Shown: positions 23,919-32,311, counted from the stretch's first letter. The stretch is DNA of 34,139 nt from an uncultured Clostridia bacterium (GCA_947177735.1 CAMWVP010000016.1:1-34139); one strand, 5' to 3'. Numbers and translations are program-made. The notes: generated by a model not told the origin, from the letters alone.

Positions 23919-25297
23919 GTGATCTCAGCTGTTTTTTCCGTTATCGGCTTTATTGTGTTACGGTACATTTTGCGCATTAAGACCGTCGAAAGTATCACTC
24001 CGCACAGGTCGCTGACAGGCAGCGCTATCCAGATCGCGGACGTACCGCCGATCATTCCGAGCATTGCCGCGAGCGGCAGCGCGGGCACGAGCAGTCTCAC
24101 CACGAACACCGCAAGGCTCCACAGACCGTTGCCGAGCGCCTGGAACGCCGAGGTCATAACTATCGACGCACCGACGAACAGGAACGAGAACGACAGCGTC
24201 CGCAGCGCCGGAATGCCTATCCGCACTAGCTCGGCGTCGGGGTTGAAGAACGATAGGAAGAACTCGGGCAATAGCTGGAACAGCAGCAGGCCGATGAGCA
24301 TTGTCGCGGTCGCGTAGATTATTCCGAGCTTTATTGTCTTGGTTATGCGTTCGCCTTTGCGCGCACCGTAGTTATATGCTATTATTGGCACGATTCCGTT
24401 ATTCATACCGAAAACGGGCATAATTATGAAGCTTTGCAGCTTGAAATATACTCCGAACGCCGTTGCCGCCGCTTCCTCGTAGCCCTTTAGGATTATGTTC
24501 ATACAGTAGGTCATAACCGACATCAGCGCACTCATCACGATCGACGGCACCCCGACGGCGTATATCTTCCCGATCATATCCCTCTCAGGTCTAAAGCCCT
24601 TGAACTTCAGTTTGAGGTCATGGTTGAGCTTGAAGTGCAGGAATGCGCCTATCGCGCAGGAGAGGCACTGCCCCATAACGGTCGCGACAGCCGCGCCGCG
24701 CACCCCTAAGGCGGGAATGCCGAGCGGTTCAACTCCGAAGATAAACACGGGGTCTAGGAAGATGTTGACAAATGCGCCAACGCCCTGCATTATCATCGAA
24801 TAAACCGTCTTGCCAGTCGCCTGAAGAAAACGCTCAAAGCATATCTGAAAGAACAGTCCGAACGAGAAGATGCAAATGACCGACAAATACTCGATGCCGT
24901 AATCGATAACGGCTGAGACCTTGCTCTGCATCTCAAAGTAAAGCGGCAGCAGCGTGAGTCCCACGGTGAGGAATATCAGGTAGTTGATCAGCGTGAGCAG
25001 CAGCCCGTGTACAGCTGCCTTGCCTGCCTCCTCGGACTTTTTTTCGCCGAGCAGCCGTGACACCATGGCGTTCATACCGACGCCCAATCCCGTCTGAAAT
25101 GCTATCATCAGCGACTGCATGGAGAACGACATATTCACCGCCGTGAGCGCGTCCTGGTTTATCTGCGCCACGAAAATGCTGTCGATGAGGTTGTACATCG
25201 CCTGTACGAACATCGAAATTACCATCGGCAGCGACATCGTTATCAGCAGCTTCTGCACGGGCATCGTGCCCATTTTGTTTTCTTTTGTTTCCTGCAA
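23915..25297 (-). CDS. MATE-family multidrug/metabolite exporter
   Basis: This 12-helix cation-coupled antiporter exports small molecules. The chain has the family's hallmarks: MGTMPVQKLLITMSLPMVIS, the helix-1 segment YNLIDSIFVA, and the inverted repeat second half with MPVFGMNNGIVPIIAYNYGA. The ORF track starts at a GTG overlapping the glycosyltransferase gene. I prefer the TTG at 25297, preceded by GGGTGAT and giving LQETKENKMGTM, as is usual for this family (460 aa). It is 14 nt after glycosyltransferase 1 on the same strand and probably co-transcribed. The substrate is unknown. Confidence 0.92.
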   Translation of the reverse strand: MQETKENKMGTMPVQKLLITMSLPMVISMFVQAMYNLIDSIFVAQINQDALTAVNMSFSMQSLMIAFQTGLGVGMNAMVSRLLGEKKSEEAGKAAVHGLLLTLINYLIFLTVGLTLLPLYFEMQSKVSAVIDYGIEYLSVICIFSFGLFFQICFERFLQATGKTVYSMIMQGVGAFVNIFLDPVFIFGVEPLGIPALGVRGAAVATVMGQCLSCAIGAFLHFKLNHDLKLKFKGFRPERDMIGKIYAVGVPSIVMSALMSVMTYCMNIILKGYEEAAATAFGVYFKLQSFIIMPVFGMNNGIVPIIAYNYGARKGERITKTIKLGIIYATATMLIGLLLFQLLPEFFLSFFNPDAELVRIGIPALRTLSFSFLFVGASIVMTSAFQALGNGLWSLAVFVVRLLVPALPLAAMLGMIGGTSAIWIALPVSDLCGVILSTVLMRKMYRNTIKPITEKTAEIT

Positions 25298-25311
25298 ATT
25301 ATCACCCGTTT

Positions 25312-26337
25312 TTATTTTAATATCGACGTGTAAAACTCGTCCCACATTTGCAGAACGTGCTTTTTCTCGTAGAATTCGTTTCCGCGCTTTGCGTTAGCCG
25401 CGCCCGCCGCGTAGTAGGAGCTGTCGTCGCGGAGCTTTTTCAGCTCGTTTACAAAGCCCTCGACGCTCTTTTCCCGATAGTAGAAGTCGAACAGTATATC
25501 GTCGTATATCGGCAGGTCGCGCAGCAGTATCGGAATATTGACGCACATCGCCTCGAGGATCGTCATCGGGAACAGCTCGTCGAACGACAGCAGCGCCATA
25601 ACGTCGGCGGCGTTGTACACCTTGTTCATATCCTCGCGCTCGATAATGCCGAGGAACTTCACATTATGCGGCGGATTCTTGACCACCTTGGTAAGCTCGT
25701 CAAAGCCGTCTGACAACCGTCCGAAGCTGAAGCCGCCTGCCCACACGAACTGAACGTCCGGCAGCAGCTCCGCGCACTTGAGAAAGTCGAACGCGCCCTT
25801 GCGCACCTGCAATTGCCCCGCGCACAGCACCGTAAACTTGTCCTCGGGGATTCCCAGCTTGCGGCGAACCTTGAGCTTCTTTTCGGCGGAGATCGGGTGG
25901 AATTGTTCGGTATCCACGAAATTCGGGATATACGTCACCCGCTCGCGCGGTATGCCGTAGCTCTCAAGCGCGTCCTTGAAGTAGGGGTTTACCACGACGA
26001 GCCTGTCCATTATCTTGTAAAATTTTACCATATACGCGTAAAAGACCTTCCGTGCGGGAGCGGGCAGCGCAAGGCTCTGATCCACCGTATCGGGTATCAT
26101 ATGCACGTAGCATACCGACGTTCCCTTGCGGCAGCGCCAGTTCTTCTGAATGAAAAACGACGGGTTTATCGTGTGATAATGCGTGATGTCCGCCGCCATG
26201 TGCGCGTTTTCAAAGATCTCGAATTTATCCGACAGCCCCTCGCGCACAAGCTTGACCTGCTCCATATACGCCGAGCCTACGCCCTGACCCTTGACGCTGG
26301 TCGCCTGAGATACCATATTGATAGTTTTCTTATTCAT
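25312..26337 (-). CDS. GT4-type glycosyltransferase 1
   Basis: This enzyme transfers a sugar from a nucleotide donor; the acceptor is probably a membrane lipid or surface polymer. The N-terminal acceptor domain has SQATSVKGQGVGSAYMEQ and HYHTINPSFF. The C-terminal donor domain has VLCAGQLQVRKGAFDF, FLGIIEREDMNKVYNAADV and the EX7E-type motif FDELFPMTILEAM. The 341-aa length suits GT4. AAGGAG seven bases before the ATG at 26337 fixes the start. It pairs with the frameshifted glycosyltransferase upstream. Adjacent pairs of this kind make glycosyl-diacylglycerols in other Firmicutes (from memory of CpoA-like pairs), so a glycolipid role is possible but unproven. Confidence 0.9.
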   Translation of the reverse strand: MNKKTINMVSQATSVKGQGVGSAYMEQVKLVREGLSDKFEIFENAHMAADITHYHTINPSFFIQKNWRCRKGTSVCYVHMIPDTVDQSLALPAPARKVFYAYMVKFYKIMDRLVVVNPYFKDALESYGIPRERVTYIPNFVDTEQFHPISAEKKLKVRRKLGIPEDKFTVLCAGQLQVRKGAFDFLKCAELLPDVQFVWAGGFSFGRLSDGFDELTKVVKNPPHNVKFLGIIEREDMNKVYNAADVMALLSFDELFPMTILEAMCVNIPILLRDLPIYDDILFDFYYREKSVEGFVNELKKLRDDSSYYAAGAANAKRGNEFYEKKHVLQMWDEFYTSILK

Positions 26338-26440
26338 ATTTTCTCTCCTTATAAGCAATGGTTACTAAGTAAACACTGATCTGATCGAGGTTTTGATCTT
26401 ATAAAAACGATTTGATCAGTATCTCCCTGAAGCTATGTAG

Positions 26441-27505
26441 TTACATTATTGCGTTATAAGGAGACGGTCTTGCTCTGTTACGGACGCTGATCTCGGAGTT
26501 GGATCGCACGCTCGTATACCGCGGCGAGCTGTCTGCCCGTTTTGGCGAAGCTGCGCTCGCATACGACCCTGTACCCATCCTCAATAAGCGGCGGGAAACG
26601 TTTTTCCAGTATTCCCTCCGCAGCGCGGACGAAATCCTCGAGATCATCGGCGAAGTAGGAATTGTTCCTACCCCCCCCCCGTATGAACAAATCCAACCCG
26701 CGTACACGGGGATATTTCTTAACAACGTTGGGATTTTCATTGCCAAAGCCTCCAGCACGACTATGCCCTCCGTTTCCTCATATGACGGAAACAGGAACAG
26801 GTCGCTGCCCGACAGAGCAGCCCGGAGCGCGGGCTTGTCCACATAGCCCGCGAAAGTGAGGTTAGGCGGCGCGTTCTTGACGGCGTTCCTGACCTCGTGC
26901 CCGACGAGCGCCAAATCGGCGTCGCCGAACCATATAAACTTATACTGCGGCAGTCTCCGCGCTATCTCCGCGAAGTCGTGCACGCCCTTGCGCTTTATCA
27001 GCAGCCCCGCCGACATCACGACTTTGTCCGTTTCGGAAAAGCCGTACCTCTCGCGGAACGCCCTGCTCTCCTGCTCGTCGCGGCGGTAGTACTCGAGGTC
27101 TATGCCGTTGGAAATAACGAAAATTTCCTTTTCGATGCCATAGCCTTGCAGCAGGCGCTTGGAGTATTCGGTAGGCGTGACGATAACGTCGCCGAGACAG
27201 TAGCAGGCGGTTATCCACCGCTTAAACAATCCCGCGGTGAGATTAGCGCCGACGTAGGAGTTGCGGAAATCCTCCCGCGTGGAATGTGCGTGATAAACGA
27301 GCGGCTTGCCCGTTCTGCGGAGCCGTTTTGCGAGCCGATAGGAGTTCGGCAGCACGGTGTTGATATGCACCACGTCCGCCTCGTCAACGCTGTCGACAAG
27401 CGTTATCCCGCAGTCCGACAGGGCCTTCCTCTGATGATAGATAGCCCTCCCGACGCCGCTTTTCGCGATCTTCTTTTGCAGCTCCGAGTAGATGTAAACT
27501 TTCAT
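26441..27505 (-). CDS. GT4-type glycosyltransferase 2, frameshifted at a poly-G tract
   Basis: This is a paralog-like partner of glycosyltransferase 1. The N-terminus KKIAKSGVGRAIYHQRKAL and VYHAHSTREDF form the acceptor domain. VVMSAGLLIKRKGVHDFAEI, FAGYVDKPALRAAL and the EX7E motif YEETEGIVVLEAL form the donor domain. In the given sequence, after about residue 278, the frame runs through ten Gs (26671-26680) into an unrelated Ser/Arg-rich tail and stops at 26441 (354 aa). The proper C-terminus, NNSYFADDLEDFVRAAEGI, lies in another frame ending at 26478. With 8 or 11 Gs the protein would be 342 aa, matching its partner. GGAGG precedes the ATG, and a strong promoter lies upstream. Confidence 0.88.
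   Translation of the reverse strand: MKVYIYSELQKKIAKSGVGRAIYHQRKALSDCGITLVDSVDEADVVHINTVLPNSYRLAKRLRRTGKPLVYHAHSTREDFRNSYVGANLTAGLFKRWITACYCLGDVIVTPTEYSKRLLQGYGIEKEIFVISNGIDLEYYRRDEQESRAFRERYGFSETDKVVMSAGLLIKRKGVHDFAEIARRLPQYKFIWFGDADLALVGHEVRNAVKNAPPNLTFAGYVDKPALRAALSGSDLFLFPSYEETEGIVVLEALAMKIPTLLRNIPVYAGWICSYGGGVGTIPTSPMISRISSALRREYWKNVSRRLLRMGTGSYASAASPKRADSSPRYTSVRSNSEISVRNRARPSPYNAIM
26478..26670 (-). other. Displaced C-terminus of glycosyltransferase 2
   Basis: This frame encodes NNSYFADDLEDFVRAAEGI and continues RVVCERSFAKTGRQLAAVYE. That is the expected last helices of a GT4 enzyme, whereas the in-frame tail of the annotated ORF is low-complexity and unlike any glycosyltransferase. 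It has no start or ribosome site of its own. Confidence 0.85.
26671..26680. repeat. C10/G10 homopolymer tract in a glycosyltransferase gene
   Basis: Ten consecutive Cs on the plus strand (Gs in the mRNA) sit exactly where the reading frame changes. I noticed no comparable G/C run elsewhere in the window. Confidence 0.95.
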
Positions 27506-27545
27506 TTGACCTCCGAAAATAATTTAGATGGCCACATACATTTTT

Positions 27546-27574
27546 ATTATACTATATTATCGCGGGATTGTCAA
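27546..27574 (-). promoter_or_regulatory. Promoter of the glycosyltransferase/MATE operon
   Basis: Consensus TTGACA, 17 nt, then consensus TATAAT on the minus strand, about 40 nt before the start at 27505. Hairpin copy 3 ends 10 nt upstream of the -35. Confidence 0.85.
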
Positions 27575-27584
27575 CGTTATTTTT

Positions 27585-27746
27585 GAACTTATTCTCATAG
27601 CCCGAAATGCTCGGATTTCGAAGCAAATTTTTTCGAGGACAAGGAAAAGCGACGCAGACGTACTGTATGTACGTCAAGGAGCTTTGACGCAGTACTCGGG
27701 AAAATTTGCCGAAAGACGGGCGTTGAGCGGCTATGAGAATAAGTTC
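27585..27746. repeat. Long hairpin element copy 3, at the end of the HAD gene
   Basis: This 162-bp element has perfect 18-nt arms (GAACTTATTCTCATAGCC and complement) and a tip GACGTAC-TGTAT-GTACGTC. The inner stem pairs GCAAATTTT with AAAATTTGC. It abuts the stop codon of the HAD gene, so it forms that gene's 3' end. The interior is closest to copy 5. Confidence 0.9.
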
Positions 27747-28370
27747 CTACAGTTTTTTCAGCTTTTCGGGCAGCTCGGCAAGGCGCTCCAGCCTGATATC
27801 GTATCGGTCGGCGCTGCCGAAACCGTAAGCCGCGAACGCGAACCTTGCCCCCGCGCCGTAAGCGCTGTCGCAGTCGGTTTGCGTATCGCCGACGTAAACA
27901 GCGTTTTCTATGCCGTTTCGACGCATTATAAGGCGGATATTCTCCTCCTTGGGCAGCTCGTTGTCACCCCAGCAGAGGCGGTCGGTAATATGCTCCCATA
28001 GCCCGTAGTAGTCGAGGAACGCCTCAATGTACCCCGCCTGGCAGTTGCTGACGATAAACAGACGGCAGGTCTTGGAGAGCTCCGCAAGGACGGGCACGGT
28101 GTCGGGGTAGAGCTCGCCGCCGTGCTCGCGGAGATAGTCGTTCTCGCCGTTACAGCAGCGCTCCATGATCTTCTGTCGTGTTTCCTCGGGCATATCCGGG
28201 AAAAAGCGCATGGCTATTGCGTCCATCGGCATCCCCATAACGCTCTGTATGTCGGCGGCGGTAAAGCGCCTGTCCGACAGCCCCGAGACAGCCGCGTTCC
28301 ACGATTCGGCAACGTTCGCGGAGCTGTCCCAGAGTGTGCCGTCCATATCGAATATGATGTTATCTGTCAT
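27747..28370 (-). CDS. HAD-family phosphatase (phosphoglycolate phosphatase-like)
   Basis: This cytoplasmic phosphatase or phosphomutase of the HAD superfamily has all core motifs: FDMDGTLWDS (nucleophile Asp), LFIVSNCQAGY (motif II), LPKEENIRLIM (Lys) and AVYVGDTQTDCDSAYGAG (motif III). A helical cap lies between residues about 15 and 80. The 207-aa product starts at the ATG at 28370, with GAGGT upstream; the ORF track's longer start has no support. The substrate is not predictable. Its stop codon touches hairpin copy 3, which may end the transcript. Confidence 0.92.
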   Translation of the reverse strand: MTDNIIFDMDGTLWDSSANVAESWNAAVSGLSDRRFTAADIQSVMGMPMDAIAMRFFPDMPEETRQKIMERCCNGENDYLREHGGELYPDTVPVLAELSKTCRLFIVSNCQAGYIEAFLDYYGLWEHITDRLCWGDNELPKEENIRLIMRRNGIENAVYVGDTQTDCDSAYGAGARFAFAAYGFGSADRYDIRLERLAELPEKLKKL

Positions 28371-28435
28371 TTTTGTACCTCGTTTCTTGCCATCGGAATT
28401 TTCTATATTGACCCTATTGCCATATTTTAAACCTA

Positions 28436-28478
28436 TTTTCGGTGTTTTCTCTGCCTCCGGCGGGTAAAACACCGAAAA
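28436..28478. repeat. Inverted repeat upstream of the HAD gene
   Basis: TTTTCGGTGTTTT and its exact complement enclose a GC-rich 17-nt loop. It has no T-run after it on either strand, so it is not a standard terminator; an operator or bidirectional hairpin is possible. The rest of the gap 28371-28562 holds only the jag terminator and AT-rich sequence. Confidence 0.6.
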
Positions 28479-28528
28479 AATCCCCTTTTCTCGTGCGCCG
28501 CGGAAGAGAAGTGCTCAAAGCACGTAAA

Positions 28529-28554
28529 CACCCGAAGGCTCAAGCCCTCGGGTG
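28529..28554 (-). terminator. Terminator of the rpmH-jag operon
   Basis: CACCCGAGGGC / GCCTTCGGGTG (one G-U pair) with a TTGA loop lies 9 nt past the jag stop. Only TTTACG follows, so the T-run is short. Confidence 0.6.
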
Positions 28555-28562
28555 CGCAATTA

Positions 28563-29525
28563 TCAAAGCTCGATTTTTCCGTAAAGAGTAGCGTTTCTTT
28601 CGGTGTCGACGGTCTCCTTGGAGAACTCGCCCGCGTTCGCGTTTTCGTCGGGCTGGTACTGCTTGCGCTTGTACTCGCGCTCAAAGCTGGTCGAGAAGCC
28701 TCCCGACTGGCGGTAGTTTCTCGTGGACGCGCCGTCGGAGGGTCGGCGGCTGCCGCGGCGGCGGTTGTCGAACTTCGGCTTATCCGCGTAGATAACGACC
28801 TTTCTGTAAGGCTCGGTGCCCGTAGAGCGGCTGGAAACGCCCTCTATCTCGGCAACACAGCTGTGGATTATACGTCTCTCATAGGGGTTCATAGGCTCGA
28901 GAGCGATCTTTCTGCCCTGCTTGATGACCTTAGCGGAGGTCTTTCTCGCAAGTGCGTCAAGGGTCTCGCGGCGCTTGTCGCGGTAGTCGTTGCAGTCGAG
29001 CGAGATACGGCAGAAGCTCTCCTCGGCGCGGTTGGACGCGAGGATCGTCAGATATTGCAGGCTATCGAGCGTTTCGCCGCGCTTGCCGATAACGATACCG
29101 AGCTTTTCGCCCGTGATGTTCAGCACAACATTGCCCTCGCGTTTGATGGGCGTGATCTCGAAATTCTCCAGTCCGAGCGCGTGAAGGACGTCGGTCAGAT
29201 ACTCGACCGCCATCTTGACCTTGAGGCTGCTGCTGACATCAAAATCGTCGGGCAACTCGCCGTCCTCATTCTCAGTCTCATCGGTCTGAGCCTCGGCGAA
29301 CTCTTCTTCTGTTTCGGGTTCGGCAGTTTCCTCGACAGCTGCTGCGGGAGCCGGCGCGGGAGCTTCATAGACTGCCTTGACCTTAGCCTCGCCTCTCAGC
29401 CCGAAAAGCGTCTTTTTAGGCTGCTCGAGCACCTCAAATTCAATGTCGTCAACGCTTGCTCCGAATTCCCGAGCGGCAAGCGCCTTGGCTTCGTCTAAGG
29501 TTTTTGCTGTGAATTCTTTTTCCAT
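28563..29525 (-). CDS. jag: Jag/KhpB RNA-binding protein
   Basis: This RNA-binding protein is usually encoded next to yidC. The order is an N-terminal Jag domain (about 1-52; KEFTAKTLDEAKALAAREFG), an acidic Ala/Pro/Glu-rich linker (about 65-110), a KH domain (GIVIGKRGETLDSLQYL, about 160) and an R3H domain (ALEPMNPYERRIIHSCVAE, about 220). A long basic, low-complexity C-terminal tail (RRGSRRPSDGAS and beyond) extends it to 320 aa, longer than the usual ~210-250. Relatives bind RNA with KhpA and affect cell elongation. AAAGGGG sits before the ATG at 29525. It follows yidC by 22 nt in the same operon. Confidence 0.95.
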   Translation of the reverse strand: MEKEFTAKTLDEAKALAAREFGASVDDIEFEVLEQPKKTLFGLRGEAKVKAVYEAPAPAPAAAVEETAEPETEEEFAEAQTDETENEDGELPDDFDVSSSLKVKMAVEYLTDVLHALGLENFEITPIKREGNVVLNITGEKLGIVIGKRGETLDSLQYLTILASNRAEESFCRISLDCNDYRDKRRETLDALARKTSAKVIKQGRKIALEPMNPYERRIIHSCVAEIEGVSSRSTGTEPYRKVVIYADKPKFDNRRRGSRRPSDGASTRNYRQSGGFSTSFEREYKRKQYQPDENANAGEFSKETVDTERNATLYGKIEL

Positions 29526-29547
29526 ATGATCCCCTTTCCGACAACGA

Positions 29548-31083
29548 TCAATCATCGTCATCGTCGTGATATTCCTCGCCGTACTTCTCTGCGTCCGCCT
29601 TTCGGGCAGCCGCGAGCCTGCGGCGGTTGATCTCTTTCTGAGAGAGCGTCTCTTCCTCTCCGTTCTCGTTTACGACTTTTACAGCCTCAACGTTTACGGT
29701 CTTTTCCTGGCGAGCCTTGTACTCGGCAAGCGCCTGCTCCTTGAGCTTAACGGGGTTGTACACCTTGTTGAGCACCAGCGTCTGCGCGATACCGAACACA
29801 TAGCTTATCGTCCAGTAGAAGCCCGCACCCGCGGGAACCGTGAACGCGATCCAGAGCGACATAAGCGGCATAAGGTACATAGTGACCTTCATCGGACCCA
29901 TGGAAGCCGCCGCCTCGGGATTGGTCTGCGCCATTATCTTGTTGGATACGAACGTTTGCACGAGCGACATCAGGAACGAGATTATAGGCACGAGCAGCAT
30001 CGGGAAGTGCATATTTTCCTTAGGCACCTCGCCGAGCTTTATCCCGATAAAGTTCAGGTTGCCGTAAAGCTCCTCGAGCTCGGCTTGAACTTCGGGGCGT
30101 ACCGCCGCCTCGCTGTACGCGTCCTTGCACTTGTAGGTGTCGGTCTGCGTTCCGAAGCAGTTCAGAGCGTACAGCTCACGCTGCATGGACGCCGTAGCCT
30201 GGAACGTTACAACGCCGTCGCCCGTCGCCTTGTACATACCGTAATGCAGCTGCACATTGTTCAGCACGTCGGTGAAGCTCTTGCTGAAAGCGTGCTCGGC
30301 GCGGTACGCGGTCTTTTCGGCTTCGTCGGTCAGCGCTTCAAGCGCGGTCTTTTCCTCGTCCGATATCTTGTACAGGTCGGTATGAGCAAACTGGGTGTTG
30401 GAATTGTCCTGCGCGTAAGCCTCGCTTATGCTCGTCTTTACGACAGTCTCAACTATACGGACATTCTCGATATTGACAGTGGAGAACACGCTCTGCGCGG
30501 TAACGGCGCTCCCGCCGTCCGCAAGGCAGTGTTCGTTATAATAGGCGATCAGCTTGGCTGAATCGCGGAGGATATCCTCGTGCCTTGCGAGATCCTTGTC
30601 CTTCATCTTGGCGATCTCGTCGGGGGACTTGCCGTACTCGTTGACGATAACGGAGGTGAGCTCGACGGCGTAGGACTCCTCGACAACTGCGGTTATTGCG
30701 TCGCTCTTCATATGAACGATATGAGTAAGCGGCTTGTAGACAACGTCGATGACGCCGAACAGCAGCAAAAACGTCAGCAGCATAGAACCGCAGCCCGACA
30801 TAGGCTTATAGCCCTCCTGCTGGAGCTTCATCAGCTCCTCCTGCTGCTTCTGCTGGTTGTTCTTGTATTTTTTCTGTATCTCCATTACCTTCGGCTGGAA
30901 GATAGCCGATTTTGCGGTGTTTTTCTGTTGCTTTACGGCAAGCGGCAGCATTGCCAGCTTTACGACGAAAGTAAATATGATAATGGCGATACCGACATTC
31001 GAGCATATAAACTTATAAATAAAGTACAGAATGTACCCTAAGGGCGTACCTATCAGACTGTAAATAAATTGAATAACGTCCAC
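29548..31083 (-). CDS. yidC: YidC/Oxa1 membrane insertase with large outer insertion
   Basis: This enzyme inserts proteins into the membrane, alone or with Sec. The core is present: a helix with the hydrophilic-groove segment VGIAIIIFTFVVKLAMLPLAVKQ, a cytoplasmic coiled hairpin (KYKNNQQKQQEELMKLQQEGY), a helix LLTFLLLFGVIDVVYKPL, then helices NMHFPMLLVPIISFLMSL and MYLMPLMSLWIAFTVPAGAGFYW. Between the third and fourth segments, about residues 130-335 are an added soluble region on the outer side. That makes the protein 511 aa rather than the common ~260. The C-tail is basic, then ends in an aspartate run. The start is a GTG at 31083 with AAAGG close by. Hairpin copy 4 separates it from yidD. 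Confidence 0.95.
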   Translation of the reverse strand: MDVIQFIYSLIGTPLGYILYFIYKFICSNVGIAIIIFTFVVKLAMLPLAVKQQKNTAKSAIFQPKVMEIQKKYKNNQQKQQEELMKLQQEGYKPMSGCGSMLLTFLLLFGVIDVVYKPLTHIVHMKSDAITAVVEESYAVELTSVIVNEYGKSPDEIAKMKDKDLARHEDILRDSAKLIAYYNEHCLADGGSAVTAQSVFSTVNIENVRIVETVVKTSISEAYAQDNSNTQFAHTDLYKISDEEKTALEALTDEAEKTAYRAEHAFSKSFTDVLNNVQLHYGMYKATGDGVVTFQATASMQRELYALNCFGTQTDTYKCKDAYSEAAVRPEVQAELEELYGNLNFIGIKLGEVPKENMHFPMLLVPIISFLMSLVQTFVSNKIMAQTNPEAAASMGPMKVTMYLMPLMSLWIAFTVPAGAGFYWTISYVFGIAQTLVLNKVYNPVKLKEQALAEYKARQEKTVNVEAVKVVNENGEEETLSQKEINRRRLAAARKADAEKYGEEYHDDDDD

Positions 31084-31139
31084 GACCTTTCTTCAGCTTA
31101 CGCTCCCGGTACGGAGCATGTGTTCTACGACTGTGTTTT

Positions 31140-31323
31140 AGAGCCTGTTCAGGATCTCGACGTATGCGGATTTTGCAGCAGATTTTGCGGATTTCAAGGC
31201 GTTTTTTCGCAGCGTTTTGCCGAAGGCATAATGCGTGTACTTGATGTACTTCAAGAAAAAACAACGAAGAAATACGCAAAATCTGCAAGAAAGATGCGTG
31301 CGGAGAGATTCTGAACAGGCTCT
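31140..31323. repeat. Long hairpin element copy 4, between yidD and yidC
   Basis: This 184-bp element has arms AGAGCCTGTTCAG-ATCTC (one mismatch), inner paired blocks around GCAGATTTTGCG and GTTTTTTC, and a tip GTAC-TTGAT-GTAC. The left arm has about 20 extra unpaired bases. It is transcribed inside the rpmH-jag operon unless it ends it. Confidence 0.85.
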
Positions 31324-31346
31324 TATCTATCTGTCAACTCCCGCGG

Positions 31347-31700
31347 TCAATGCCGCTTATGGGAAGATTTCTTGCGGTTTTTACGTTTGCGGTAGCGCTC
31401 CGCGCAGTCACGACCTCTTTGTGTCTCCGTGCGCGAGACGGTGAATTTTTCGGGACGAAAGCAGAACTTTTTCGGTACGGGGTCAATACCGCCGTTGCCG
31501 AACGGATTACATCTGAAAATCCGCCAAAATGTCAAATAACCGCCCTTAACCGCTCCAAAGCGCCGAATAGCGGTAAGCCCATACTCGGAGCAGGTTGGAT
31601 AGAAGCGGCAGCACGGCGGCAAGATCTTTGACAGCGTAAGTCGATACAGCTTTATAATTCCCAAAAAAATATATTTCATTTCGATCAAACGGCAGGGCAT
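31347..31700 (-). CDS. yidD: YidD membrane protein insertion efficiency factor
   Basis: This small peripheral membrane protein assists YidC-dependent insertion. The core (about 8-85) has the family signature IKLYRLTLSKILPPCCRFYPTCSEYGLTAI, then GYLTFWRIFRCNPFGNGGIDPVP. A basic tail extends it to 117 aa, longer than the usual 70-85. Its ATG overlaps the rnpA stop (TGATG), with AAGG upstream, so translation is coupled. An internal ATG at 31679 lacks a ribosome site. Confidence 0.93.
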   Translation of the reverse strand: MPCRLIEMKYIFLGIIKLYRLTLSKILPPCCRFYPTCSEYGLTAIRRFGAVKGGYLTFWRIFRCNPFGNGGIDPVPKKFCFRPEKFTVSRTETQRGRDCAERYRKRKNRKKSSHKRH

Positions 31701-32062
31701 CAGCCCGCCTTGTTCAACTTCGGCAGAATATTCTTTTTCATAAGACTTAAAATCTGCTGCATTTTCAGCGTTGGCGTTTTTGCCCTCGCGACAAACACGA
31801 AATCAAAGCGCCGATCGGTTTTTTCCTTGATAACCGGGTCTAAAAGGCGGAAAGCTTCTCTTATTATCCGCCTTGCCCGATTGCGTTTCACCGCGTTCCC
31901 GACCTTTTTGCCCGTGACGATGCCCAGGCGGTTTTTCCCTGCTCTGCGCGGCTTGATGTAGCACACAAAGCCGTAATTCACTACAGCCTCGCCCTTTTTA
32001 AACAGGTAAGTGAAATCGCGGTTGCTTTTGATAACGACGTATCGTTTCCTGAAGTCAGACAT
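31700..32062 (-). CDS. rnpA: Ribonuclease P protein component
   Basis: This is the protein subunit of RNase P, which removes 5' leaders from tRNA precursors. Key features are FTYLFKKGEAVVNYGFVCYI, the GIVTGKKVGNAVKRNRARRIIREAFR signature (RNR motif) and the C-terminal FVFVARAKTP. The 120-aa length is normal. No strong ribosome site precedes the ATG at 32062; translation may be coupled to rpmH, which ends 13 nt earlier. Confidence 0.97.
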   Translation of the reverse strand: MSDFRKRYVVIKSNRDFTYLFKKGEAVVNYGFVCYIKPRRAGKNRLGIVTGKKVGNAVKRNRARRIIREAFRLLDPVIKEKTDRRFDFVFVARAKTPTLKMQQILSLMKKNILPKLNKAG

Positions 32063-32075
32063 TCAGTTCGCCGTA

Positions 32076-32210
32076 TCAGTGAGAGAGTCTTTTTCTGCCC
32101 TTAGCGCGGCGGCGAGCGAGAACCTTTCTGCCGTTCTTGGTAGCCATTCTCTTCATAAAGCCGTGCTCATGCTTTCTCTGGAGCTTCTTGGGCTGGTAAG
32201 TTCTTTTCAT
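32076..32210 (-). CDS. rpmH: Ribosomal protein bL34
   Basis: This 44-aa ribosomal protein is too short for the ORF track. It reads [20 protein letters not shown], then a basic body, and ends GRKRLSH. GGAGG eight bases before the ATG at 32210 sets the start; another ATG two codons earlier is too close to the ribosome site. It heads the rpmH-rnpA-yidD-yidC-jag operon and has a near-perfect promoter. Confidence 0.97.
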   Translation of the reverse strand: MKRTYQPKKLQRKHEHGFMKRMATKNGRKVLARRRAKGRKRLSH

Positions 32211-32282
32211 TTTCATTTCCTCCTCTAATATTTATTTGTGACGGGGTACAGTTATCCCATACACAACTACTCACATTAAATT

Positions 32283-32311
32283 ATTATAACTCATTATATA
32301 AGCGTTGTCAA
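32283..32311 (-). promoter_or_regulatory. rpmH operon promoter
   Basis: Consensus TTGACA, 17 nt, consensus TATAAT on the minus strand, about 73 nt before the rpmH start. Confidence 0.9.
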
